The notes below the pieces were generated by a model. The model searched no databases and was not told the DNA's origin. It was given only the letters and a program-made list of their open reading frames with translations. The translations under genes were made by a program, and so were the position numbers. A stretch of DNA of 7,675 nucleotides from WQTU01 sp031548835. Its GTDB lineage: Bacteria > Spirochaetota > Spirochaetia > CADAEX01. Location of the stretch: contig JAVBQS010000122.1 in NCBI GenBank assembly GCA_031548835.1, positions 1-7,675 on the forward strand, in the 5' to 3' direction. Below, piece after piece: positions 1 through 6,543 of the stretch (the stretch's first letter is position 1; the number at the start of each line of letters is the position of its first letter).

Positions 1-1
1 G

Positions 2-1651
2 TCTTTTGCAAATGGTAAAAAAGAACTTGGCGGAGTTATAGTGCTTATGCATAATTCCACAGAACTTGTAAAAGCAAAAGAAACAGCAGAAAAAGCAAGC
101 AAGGCAAAATCAGATTTTCTTGCAAATATGTCGCATGAAATGCGCACTCCAATGAATGCAATTATAGGTATGACAAATATTGCAAAATCTTCTGATAGTA
201 TTTTAAAAAAAGATTACTGCCTTAATAAAATTTATGAAGCCTCCAGCCACTTGCTTGGAGTTATTAATGATATTCTTGATATGTCTAAAATTGAAGCAAA
301 TAAATTTGAACTTTATATGACAGAATTTAATTTTGAAAAAATGATTATGAAAGTGGCAAATGTTATCAATTTTCATGTAAATGAGAAACAGCAAATTTTT
401 AACATAAATATAGATAAAAAAATTCCATATACAATTATATGTGATGAGCAAAGGCTAAGACAAGTTATAACAAATCTACTGTCAAATGCTGTAAAATTTA
501 CACCAGCCAACGGCATAATTACTTTTAATGCATATATGGTTAGTAAAGAAAGTAATGGAAATTGTATAATAGAAATTAAAGTAAGCGATACAGGTATTGG
601 AATAAAAAAAGAAAATCAGGAAAGACTTTTCACTTCTTTTGAGCAGGCTGACGCAGGTATATCAAGAAAATTCGGAGGAACAGGCCTTGGCCTTACAATA
701 TCAAAAAATATTATTAAAATGATGGGCGGTGAAATATGGGTTGAATCAGAACCAGGCAAAGGCTCAATATTTACATTTACAATTAATGTAAAGCCAGGCA
801 TTATAGAAAATAAGTTACCTTTGCTTAAACAAAATATAAAATACAATAATATACATATACTTGTTATAGATGATTCATCAGAAATAAAAGAATATTTTAC
901 AGATATCTCAGAACAAATTGGAATAATTTGCGATATAGCTGCTGATAGTTTTGAAGCTTGTAATTTAATTGGAAAAGACAGTATTTATGATATTTATTTT
1001 ATAGACCGGAAAATAGCGGTAAAAAACAGTATTCAACTGTTAGAGCTTATTAATAAACAGAATAGAGATAAATCAATTGTGCTTATGATACCTGCCGCAG
1101 AATTAAATGAAATACAACATAATGTCAAAGAAATTGGAATAGAAAAATTTATTCAAAAACCTCTTTTCACAGTAAACATAATAGATTGTATTAATGAATG
1201 CTTTACAAAAAAGACTTTGCCGGAAGAAAAAAATAAATTTACAAAAGAGATATCTTTTTCAGGCCGTCATATTTTGCTTGTAGAAGATATAGAAATAAAC
1301 CGAGAAATTGTTCTTGCAATTCTTGAACCTACCGAACTTTTAATTGAATGTGCAGCTAACGGAGCTGAAGCTGTAGAAAAATTTAATATTGCTCCGGAAT
1401 TATATGATATAATTTTTATGGATATACACATGCCTGAAATGGATGGTTATGAAGCAACCAGGCGCATAAGGGAACTTAATAATCCATATGCAAAAAAAAT
1501 ACCTATAATAGCAATGACTGCAAATGTATTCCGTGAAGATATTGAAAAATGCCTTAAAGCAGGAATGAATGATCATATAGGCAAACCTTTAGATTTTGAT
1601 GAAGTTATAAAAAACCTTAGAAAATATATACCTCAAAACAGACAAGGTTAG
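2..1651 (+). CDS. Hybrid sensor histidine kinase, 5'-truncated by the window edge (PAS end, HisKA, HATPase_c, REC, REC)
   Basis: Multi-domain sensor kinase that autophosphorylates on His and passes phosphate to receiver Asp residues. The frame is open to the left edge, so the GTG at 41 is only the first start-like codon inside the window; the residues before it (NGKKELGGVIVLMHNSTEL) look like the last strands of a PAS domain. Numbering from that GTG: linker helix 8-22; HisKA with H-box FLANMSHEMRTP, phospho-His 32; ATPase domain with N-box Asn145/Asn149, G1 DTGIG 183-187 and G2 GGTGLGL 212-218; receiver 1 about 271-390; receiver 2 about 408-530 with Glu415/Asp416, phosphoacceptor Asp461, MPEMDG 464-469, Thr493 and Lys515. 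Receiver 1 keeps Asp277/Asp278, Asp322 and Lys373 but lacks the MPxMDG motif and the Thr. There is no C-terminal HPt domain, so a separate phosphotransfer partner is likely (inference). The signal sensed is unknown because the N-terminus is missing. The gene converges on rluD. Confidence 0.95.
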   Translation, partial: SFANGKKELGGVIVLMHNSTELVKAKETAEKASKAKSDFLANMSHEMRTPMNAIIGMTNIAKSSDSILKKDYCLNKIYEASSHLLGVINDILDMSKIEANKFELYMTEFNFEKMIMKVANVINFHVNEKQQIFNINIDKKIPYTIICDEQRLRQVITNLLSNAVKFTPANGIITFNAYMVSKESNGNCIIEIKVSDTGIGIKKENQERLFTSFEQADAGISRKFGGTGLGLTISKNIIKMMGGEIWVESEPGKGSIFTFTINVKPGIIENKLPLLKQNIKYNNIHILVIDDSSEIKEYFTDISEQIGIICDIAADSFEACNLIGKDSIYDIYFIDRKIAVKNSIQLLELINKQNRDKSIVLMIPAAELNEIQHNVKEIGIEKFIQKPLFTVNIIDCINECFTKKTLPEEKNKFTKEISFSGRHILLVEDIEINREIVLAILEPTELLIECAANGAEAVEKFNIAPELYDIIFMDIHMPEMDGYEATRRIRELNNPYAKKIPIIAMTANVFREDIEKCLKAGMNDHIGKPLDFDEVIKNLRKYIPQNRQG

Positions 1652-1665
1652 CCTACCCTATTATT
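1652..1665. other. Convergent intergenic junction, no convincing terminator
   Basis: These 14 bases separate the stop of the + strand kinase (TAG, 1649-1651) from the stop of the - strand pseudouridine synthase (TAA, complement of 1666-1668). A short GGT/ACC complementarity around 1646-1657 next to T-rich DNA is the only hairpin-like signal. It is too weak to call a Rho-independent terminator. Transcripts from the two sides must therefore overlap or end inside the opposite gene. Confidence 0.6.
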
Positions 1666-2577
1666 TTATGAATTTTCTTTTATAAATTTTTTAAATCTTT
1701 CAGGAAGAGGCGCATGAAATTTTTTTATTCCATATAAGGGAAGTTCAATTATCAGAATATAGGCATGAAGCATCATTGTAATGCCGCCATGTTTTGCAAT
1801 CTTGCGGCTGTATAAAGGGTCTCCTATTATCGGGCAGCCATAGTACTGCATATGAACTCTAAGCTGATGTGTTCTTCCTGTTTCAGGCTCAAGAGATATA
1901 AGAGAGGAATCTTCAAATTCTTTGAGCACTTTAAAACAGGTAACAGCTGATTTACCTTTTCCTGTAACTGCTGCAAATTTTTTTCTGTTATTTCTGTCTC
2001 TTGCAAGATTTGTTTCTATAACTCCTTCCTGTGTCGGCATCTTGCCTTTAACTATTGCAAGATATTTCTTTTTAACTTTCTTCTGCCTAAACTGCATGGA
2101 AAGAAATTCATGCGCAGCGCTGTTTTTAGCTGTTATTATGACACCAGATGTATCTTTATCAAGCCTGTGCACAATTCCAGGCCTTTGGTCATCATCTTCT
2201 TTATCAAAATCATTATCAGCAAAATGATATAAAAATGCATTTGCAAGAGTGCCATCAGGATTTCCTGCTGCAGGATGGACAACCATGCCTTGAGGTTTAT
2301 TTATAACAGCAACATTTTCATCTTCATATATTATATCAAGATCAATATTTTCAGGTTTAATATCCAGTTCTGGAGCAGAATCATATTCAATAGAAACAGA
2401 ATCTCCATTTTTTACTGTCCTGGAAAATTTTGCTTCTTTCCCATTTATATATATTTTTGTATTTCTTGTTTTAAGCTGGCTTCTTGTTAATATTTTAAGA
2501 TAATCAGAAAGATATTTATCTATTCTGATTTCCGGCAGCTCCAGATTCTCTATATTTAACTGTTTGCTTATTCGCAC
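1666..2577 (-). CDS. rluD: 23S rRNA pseudouridine synthase, RluC/RluD type (S4 plus RluA-family catalytic domain)
   Basis: Isomerises specific uridines to pseudouridine in 23S rRNA; E. coli RluD acts on helix 69 of the large subunit. The 303-residue length is usual for the family. An S4 RNA-binding domain spans about residues 18-65, from RIDKYLSDYL. The catalytic domain follows: NKPQGMVVHPAAG 93-105, then HRLDKDTSG 137-145 with catalytic Asp140, KKKYLAIVKG 169-178, GRTHQLRVH 234-242 and GDPLY 252-256. All signature motifs are present. The start is GTG (complement of 2575-2577): an in-frame stop lies just upstream at 2605-2607, and an AAGGA sits 10 nt before the GTG. The first 62 nt overlap the end of the preceding gene in another frame and encode only the leader before S4. 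It is the last visible gene of the - strand run. RluC or another RluA paralogue with different target uridines cannot be excluded from motifs alone, so the symbol is less certain than the family. Confidence 0.93.
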   Translation of the reverse strand: MRISKQLNIENLELPEIRIDKYLSDYLKILTRSQLKTRNTKIYINGKEAKFSRTVKNGDSVSIEYDSAPELDIKPENIDLDIIYEDENVAVINKPQGMVVHPAAGNPDGTLANAFLYHFADNDFDKEDDDQRPGIVHRLDKDTSGVIITAKNSAAHEFLSMQFRQKKVKKKYLAIVKGKMPTQEGVIETNLARDRNNRKKFAAVTGKGKSAVTCFKVLKEFEDSSLISLEPETGRTHQLRVHMQYYGCPIIGDPLYSRKIAKHGGITMMLHAYILIIELPLYGIKKFHAPLPERFKKFIKENS

Positions 2578-2962
2578 TTTGACTTTTTCCTTTTTTAACT
2601 TTACCTATAATAAAATCTATTAATACTACTCCTGCCGAAACACATAAAGCTGTAAGAAGAACTTTTTCAGGATCGCTGCTTGTCCTGTCAATATTTGATG
2701 ATCCTCCGAATAATGATGGAGCATATTTACTGTCAAAACCATTTGAAGCATAATCATAAACATCCATGCCGATTTTTGTAAAAAGCAGCGAAAATGGATA
2801 GCTTCCCACAAGAATAATTTCTGCTCTTCTTAAATCACGCAATCCCTGAGGGAATTCACTTTTATCATATTCTTCAGGTATTAGATCTTTATAAGCATCA
2901 TCAGCAGAAAAAATAAGAGAATTGATAAAAAAGAATAGAATAATTATAGCTATCTTTCTCAT
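2516..2962 (-). CDS. Small exported or membrane protein of unknown function, probably Treponema-type conserved
   Basis: A 148-residue protein with no function I can assign. Residues 1-20 form a hydrophobic signal-like segment (MRKIAIIILFFFINSLIFSA), ending near Ser19/Ala20. An acidic stretch 21-37 follows, then the FPQGLRDLRRAEII motif (37-50) leading into a first hydrophobic segment 47-64, a hydrophilic Gly/Ser/Asp region 68-100, a second hydrophobic segment 101-120, and a basic tail (KVKKGKSQ onward). The expected placement is the inner membrane, with both hydrophobic segments possibly spanning; this is inference. The DLRRAEI..GS.PF pattern resembles conserved hypothetical proteins I recall from Treponema, not checked by search. 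The ATG start has an AAGG 7 nt upstream, and the gene lies 21 nt after the YggS-type gene. Its last 62 nt overlap the downstream rluD start, so the last 20 or so residues may be a dispensable tail. The steady arrangement next to rluD suggests co-expression, not a shared function. Confidence 0.82.
   Translation of the reverse strand: MRKIAIIILFFFINSLIFSADDAYKDLIPEEYDKSEFPQGLRDLRRAEIILVGSYPFSLLFTKIGMDVYDYASNGFDSKYAPSLFGGSSNIDRTSSDPEKVLLTALCVSAGVVLIDFIIGKVKKGKSQSANKQTVKYRESGAAGNQNR
2588..2592 (-). promoter_or_regulatory. Ribosome binding site for the pseudouridine synthase
   Basis: The - strand reads AAGGA here, 10 nt before the GTG at 2577. It lies inside the coding sequence of the preceding gene. 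It supports the GTG start, since the frame offers no other usual start codon between the upstream stop (2605-2607) and the S4 domain. Confidence 0.6.
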
Positions 2963-2969
2963 ATTATTG

Positions 2970-2973
2970 CCTT
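2970..2973 (-). promoter_or_regulatory. Ribosome binding site for the small membrane protein
   Basis: The - strand reads AAGG, 7 nt before the ATG at 2962, in the 21-nt gap after the upstream TAA. Spacing is typical and supports the ATG start that opens directly into a signal-like segment. Confidence 0.6.
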
Positions 2974-2983
2974 ACTCAATTTT

Positions 2984-3691
2984 TTAGTTTCGGCTTCCAA
3001 ATAATCCTGTTCCAATTCTTATAATAGTGGAACCTTCCTCTATTGCAATTTTAAAATCAGAAGACATTCCCATGGAAAGTGTATCAATATTTAAATCAGG
3101 ATGGCCGGCCTTTATTTTTTTATAAAGATCTGCAAGCATTCTAAAAGATTTTCTTACAGCTTTTTCATCATCTGTAAAAGGCGCAATAGTCATAATCCCT
3201 CTGATTTTAATATTTTCAAGTCCTCTTATTTTATCTATAGATTCAAATAATTCTTTTTCACTTAAAAAACCGCTCTTGGACTGTTCGCCTGATGTATTAT
3301 ATTCAAGAAGTATTGAAATCTCTTTTCCTGAAATTTTACACTGTTTTGATAGTTCTTCTGCAGTCTCATATTTATCAACAGAATCTATAGAAGCTGCGAC
3401 AGAAATAGCTTTTTTAACTTTATTTCTCTGCAAGTGTCCTATAAGATGTATTTCAGCATCTTTATGAAAAGATAAGAGCTTTTCTTCCATCTCCTGCACT
3501 CTGTTTTCGCCAAACAGCCTTATTCCTGCTTTATATGCAGCCTCAGCATATTCGAGAGGCTTTGTTTTTGTCACAGCCATCAATTTTATTTCAGAAGGAT
3601 CTCTTCCTGCTGTTTTTGCAGCAGAAATTATTTCTTCAGAAATTTTATTGATATTATCTTCTATATTTTTAAAAAGAATATGATTTTCCAA
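2984..3691 (-). CDS. yggS: YggS/PLPBP-family pyridoxal phosphate homeostasis protein
   Basis: Single-domain TIM-barrel protein that binds pyridoxal 5'-phosphate and buffers PLP and amino-acid metabolism; family members have no established catalytic activity. The 235-residue length is normal. The PLP-binding lysine is Lys42 in AVTKTKP (39-45). Other family signatures are LFGENRVQE 59-67, IGHLQRNK 84-91, SIDS 101-104, GEQSKSGF 135-142, GIMTI 165-169, and the phosphate-binding end SMGMSSDF 206-213 with IRIGTGLFG 224-232. The domain is complete with no missing key residue. The start is TTG (complement of 3689-3691): the preceding gene's TAG lies only 15 nt upstream in the same frame, and no ATG occurs before Met38, which lies inside the active-site strand. 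The ribosome binding site is weak (GGGG, 6-7 nt upstream), so coupling to the upstream methyltransferase is likely (inference). The next gene downstream is 21 nt away. Confidence 0.95.
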   Translation of the reverse strand: MENHILFKNIEDNINKISEEIISAAKTAGRDPSEIKLMAVTKTKPLEYAEAAYKAGIRLFGENRVQEMEEKLLSFHKDAEIHLIGHLQRNKVKKAISVAASIDSVDKYETAEELSKQCKISGKEISILLEYNTSGEQSKSGFLSEKELFESIDKIRGLENIKIRGIMTIAPFTDDEKAVRKSFRMLADLYKKIKAGHPDLNIDTLSMGMSSDFKIAIEEGSTIIRIGTGLFGSRN

Positions 3692-3697
3692 AACAAA

Positions 3698-3701
3698 CCC
3701 C
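3698..3701 (-). promoter_or_regulatory. Weak ribosome binding site for yggS
   Basis: The - strand reads GGGG 6 nt before the TTG at 3691. It can pair with the anti-Shine-Dalgarno only with a G.U wobble. It is the only candidate in the 15-nt gap and suggests that yggS translation leans on ribosomes finishing the upstream gene. Confidence 0.35.
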
Positions 3702-3706
3702 AGTAT

Positions 3707-4462
3707 CTATAATTTAATACCTACCCTTCCTGTATAGTCAATACGGCTTAAGTAAATCTTTGATCTATTTTGTTCTAAAAAATATTCGTCAACTGCTTTT
3801 TTTGCTCCTGTAAAATGGCCGTAGTCATCAATAATAAGCACACCTTCCCTATTTAATAAAGGATAAAGTATTTCAAGTTCCTTTTTTGTTGATTCATACC
3901 AGTCTGTATCAAGCCTTAAAAGAGAAATAGACTCGGGTATTTTTTCATCAAGTGTTTTACAAACATCTCCTTTATTAAATAAAATCATATTTTCAGGATA
4001 ACCTGTTGAAATCATATTTTTTCTTACTTCATCTATGCCTGCTGCCCAAAGATAATTTCCATCATTATCTTTGCTTTTTTTCCACCTATCTTTCATATTT
4101 TTTCCAGTCCATGCAATACAGTCATTTTCATCTGGTTCTGTCATGCCTGCAAAAGTGTCATACAGCGCTATTTTTCTATCCTGCTTTCCCAGTTTTAAAA
4201 GAGATTTTACCATAATCATACATGCGCCGCCTTTCCAGACTCCACACTCTACAAAATCCCCAGGTATATTATTTTTAATAATATATTCTACTGATTTAAA
4301 AATATTATATCCTCTTTCAACAGATATCATTGTATAGTGTTTTGTTTTTTCCCATATATCCAGAAACTCGTTTTCCATATCACTTTTATATTGGGATGGA
4401 TGGATAATGCCATATCCTTTTTTTTCAAGAAAAGAAACTGCTTTATTTATTAAATATTTCAA
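3707..4462 (-). CDS. TylF/MycF/NovP-family SAM-dependent O-methyltransferase, substrate unknown
   Basis: A 251-residue class I methyltransferase of the family named after macrocin O-methyltransferase TylF; characterised members methylate sugar hydroxyls using SAM and a divalent metal. Visible motifs: the lead-in YTMISVERGYNIFKSVEYI (43-61), SAM-binding loop GDFVECGVWKGG (68-79), LYDTFAGM (100-107), then LRLDTDWYEST (182-192) and IIDDYGHFTGAKKAVDEYF (210-228). Asp185, Asp212 and Asp213 match the metal-ligand positions expected for the family. No signal peptide or membrane segment is seen, so it should be cytoplasmic. The start is TTG (complement of 4460-4462) with a good AAGGA 7 nt upstream, 14 nt after the ligA stop. 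It sits between ligA and yggS with no glycosyltransferase or sugar-nucleotide gene nearby, so the substrate cannot be read from context; a glycan or lipopolysaccharide-like sugar is only a guess. It could be an acquired gene settled in a housekeeping operon, though its base composition looks like its neighbours. Confidence 0.9.
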   Translation of the reverse strand: MKYLINKAVSFLEKKGYGIIHPSQYKSDMENEFLDIWEKTKHYTMISVERGYNIFKSVEYIIKNNIPGDFVECGVWKGGACMIMVKSLLKLGKQDRKIALYDTFAGMTEPDENDCIAWTGKNMKDRWKKSKDNDGNYLWAAGIDEVRKNMISTGYPENMILFNKGDVCKTLDEKIPESISLLRLDTDWYESTKKELEILYPLLNREGVLIIDDYGHFTGAKKAVDEYFLEQNRSKIYLSRIDYTGRVGIKL

Positions 4463-4469
4463 AGAAAGA

Positions 4470-4474
4470 TCCTT
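4470..4474 (-). promoter_or_regulatory. Ribosome binding site deciding the TTG start of the methyltransferase
   Basis: The - strand reads AAGGA, 7 nt before the TTG at 4462, within the 14-nt gap after the ligA stop. The motif and spacing are good, which makes the TTG start credible despite the absence of an ATG. Confidence 0.7.
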
Positions 4475-4476
4475 AT

Positions 4477-6543
4477 TTATTTGAGTAACTGTAAAAATTC
4501 TTCTTCTGTAACAATTTTTATTCCTGCTTTTAAAGCTTTATCATATTTTGATCCAGGGGACTGCCCGCACAATAAATGTGTTGTCTTTCCGCTTACCTGG
4601 CTTACAACATCTCCACCTCTTTTTCTTATTTCATCTTCTGCAACTGTTCTTGGTTTAAAATTATCAAAGCTTCCAGTAACGCACCATGATTGTCCCTTAA
4701 ATTTTTGATTTATACTAACAGGCTGTTCCTCATTCATGGAAAGCCCTGCTTCAGATAGTTTTTTTATTGTTTTTCTGATTTTAGGATTATTAAAATTTTT
4801 TATAAAAGATTGTGCTGTCTTATCCCCTATTCCTTTTATAGCAAGAAGTTTTTCTGTATCACTATTTTCTGCAATTTCATAAATAGATTCTATAGAATTT
4901 ATTCCTGCTTCAATTAAGAGCTGGCAAACTTTAGGCCCTATATCCTGTATACCTAAAGATGATAAAACAGTTTTAAAAGGTTTTTCTTTGCTTTTTTTAA
5001 TTCCATCATTTATAAGTTCTATTTTTTTTTGCCCATAGCCTTCATAATTTTCAAGCACAGACATATCTGTTGTATAGATTTCATAAACATTTGTTATAAT
5101 TTTTTCGCTTACAAGAAGTTCTACTGTTTCATAGCCAAGATTTTCTATATTCATCTGATCTTTTGAAACAAAGAAAAGTATCTGTCCTTTTATTCTTTCC
5201 GGGCATAATTCGTTTTTGCAGAAAAGATGGGCACCATCAGGCACAAGAACGCTTTCGCAAAAAGGACATTTTTCAGCCATTTTCCATATATGACTTCCAG
5301 GAACGCCTTTATCAACAACACTTTCTATAGCTGGTATGACATCGCCTCTTTTTGATACTGTAACTCTGTCTCCAATAGCAAGCGAAAGAAAATCAATATA
5401 ATCCTGATTATGTAACGTAACATTTGATACTACAGAACCTGATATTTTAACAGGTTCTATACGCGCAACAGGAGTGGCTCTGCCTGTCCTGCCAATCTGG
5501 ATATCAATTGCTTTAACTGTTGATTCTGCTTCTGATGATTCAAATTTATAAGCTATTGCCCATTTTGGATGGTGGCCTGTATAGCCATATTTTTCCCTGT
5601 CATCAATATTATCAATTTTAATTACAAGGCCGTCAATTTCATAACCAAGATTTTTTCTTTCTATTGCTTCTTTTGTTATATAATTTCCAATATCAGATAA
5701 CTTTGATAAAGGAATAAAATTTCCTAAAGAAGCAATATCTTTATCAGAACTTGTAAATGCCATTATATTTTTATTTAAACGGAATCCAAGATCATAAAGC
5801 TTTTTAAGTATTTCATGGTGGGTATTTATTTTAATATTTTCAAAAAAACCTTCATATACAAATATATTAAGAGGAACTTTGCTTACTTCAGAGCTTTTTA
5901 TTCTTCTTATTGTCCCTGCCGCAAGATTTCTTGGATTTGCAAATTTAGTATCAAGCGACTGGTTTATTTCATTAAACATTTCAAGAGGAAGATATATTTC
6001 TCCCCTTACTGCAACAGTAAGCTTTTCTGTAAGTTTTAATGGAACAGCTCCTATTGTCCTTACATTTGCTGTAACATCATTTCCGGTTTCGCCGTTACCT
6101 CTTGTTACAGCTTTTTCAAGAATTCCGTTTTTATAATAAAGAACTATTGAAATACCATCTATTTTTTCTTCAACAATTAAAACAGGATTATTTGAAGATA
6201 CTTTTTTTAACTTTTCAATCCATTTTAAAAGATCTGGCACATTATAAACTTTATCAAGGCTTAAAACAGGAACAGTATGTTTTACTTCCGGCAGTTCAGA
6301 GGTAAGGTCAGATCCAACTCTTTTAACAGGAGAATTTTCACTTGCATACTGTGGATATTTTTTTTCAAGAAATTGCAGCTTGTCAAAAAGCAGATCATAT
6401 TCCCTGTCTGATACTGTAGGCTTATTAAGCACATAATATTCATGCTGATATTTAAGCAGCAGATCAGTAAGAGTTTTTATTTCATCTATTTCTTTTTCGT
6501 CATTGCCTGACCCTGAAAAAAGGTCTATCTGTTTTTTACTCAC
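4477..6543 (-). CDS. ligA: NAD+-dependent DNA ligase LigA
   Basis: Seals nicks in duplex DNA during replication and repair, using NAD+ to adenylate its active-site lysine. The 688 residues are close to the usual 670. Domain order is complete. Domain Ia has Tyr36, Tyr37, Asp46, Tyr49 and Asp50, matching the NMN-binding set. The nucleotidyltransferase domain has KIDG with Lys127, TRGNGETGNDVT 147-158, FANPRNLAAGTIR 201-213, GYEIDGLVIK 300-309 and HPKWAIAYKF 325-334. The OB fold has GRTGRATPVA 351-360 and SNVTLHN 373-379. A Cys4 zinc finger (Cys426, Cys429, Cys442, Cys447), helix-hairpin-helix repeats about 450-600 and a BRCT domain about 615-688 follow. The start is GTG: an in-frame TAA lies 9 nt upstream (complement of 6550-6552), so no other upstream start exists. 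No properly spaced ribosome binding site is seen, and the GTG overlaps the end of the SPOR gene by 8 nt, which points to translational coupling. The first 20 or so residues form a hydrophilic extension ahead of domain Ia. Confidence 0.98.
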   Translation of the reverse strand: MSKKQIDLFSGSGNDEKEIDEIKTLTDLLLKYQHEYYVLNKPTVSDREYDLLFDKLQFLEKKYPQYASENSPVKRVGSDLTSELPEVKHTVPVLSLDKVYNVPDLLKWIEKLKKVSSNNPVLIVEEKIDGISIVLYYKNGILEKAVTRGNGETGNDVTANVRTIGAVPLKLTEKLTVAVRGEIYLPLEMFNEINQSLDTKFANPRNLAAGTIRRIKSSEVSKVPLNIFVYEGFFENIKINTHHEILKKLYDLGFRLNKNIMAFTSSDKDIASLGNFIPLSKLSDIGNYITKEAIERKNLGYEIDGLVIKIDNIDDREKYGYTGHHPKWAIAYKFESSEAESTVKAIDIQIGRTGRATPVARIEPVKISGSVVSNVTLHNQDYIDFLSLAIGDRVTVSKRGDVIPAIESVVDKGVPGSHIWKMAEKCPFCESVLVPDGAHLFCKNELCPERIKGQILFFVSKDQMNIENLGYETVELLVSEKIITNVYEIYTTDMSVLENYEGYGQKKIELINDGIKKSKEKPFKTVLSSLGIQDIGPKVCQLLIEAGINSIESIYEIAENSDTEKLLAIKGIGDKTAQSFIKNFNNPKIRKTIKKLSEAGLSMNEEQPVSINQKFKGQSWCVTGSFDNFKPRTVAEDEIRKRGGDVVSQVSGKTTHLLCGQSPGSKYDKALKAGIKIVTEEEFLQLLK

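Noticed and set aside
41..43. GTG as the true start of the histidine kinase
   Set aside because: The frame continues open to the window edge, and residues before the GTG read as the end of a PAS domain, so the gene is cut by the window.
1641..1700. Possible Rho-independent terminator between the convergent genes
   Set aside because: Only a 3-bp stem can be drawn near 1646-1657, without a stable GC-rich hairpin followed by a clean T tract.
1922..2227. Open frame on the + strand opposite rluD
   Set aside because: It is a shadow of the strongly supported pseudouridine synthase, with Cys/Leu/Phe-rich composition and no domain-like pattern.
2626..2811. 61-codon - strand frame inside the small membrane protein gene
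   Set aside because: It lies in another frame of a gene with a good start signal and signal-like segment, and shows no family motif.
4006..4337. Two + strand frames opposite the methyltransferase
   Set aside because: Both are antisense shadows of a complete TylF-type gene; their Phe/Ser/Leu-rich translations reflect complementing AAA/GAA-rich codons.
5815..6305. Overlapping + strand frames opposite ligA
   Set aside because: LigA motifs are continuous across this region on the - strand, so these frames are chance openings in AT-rich DNA.
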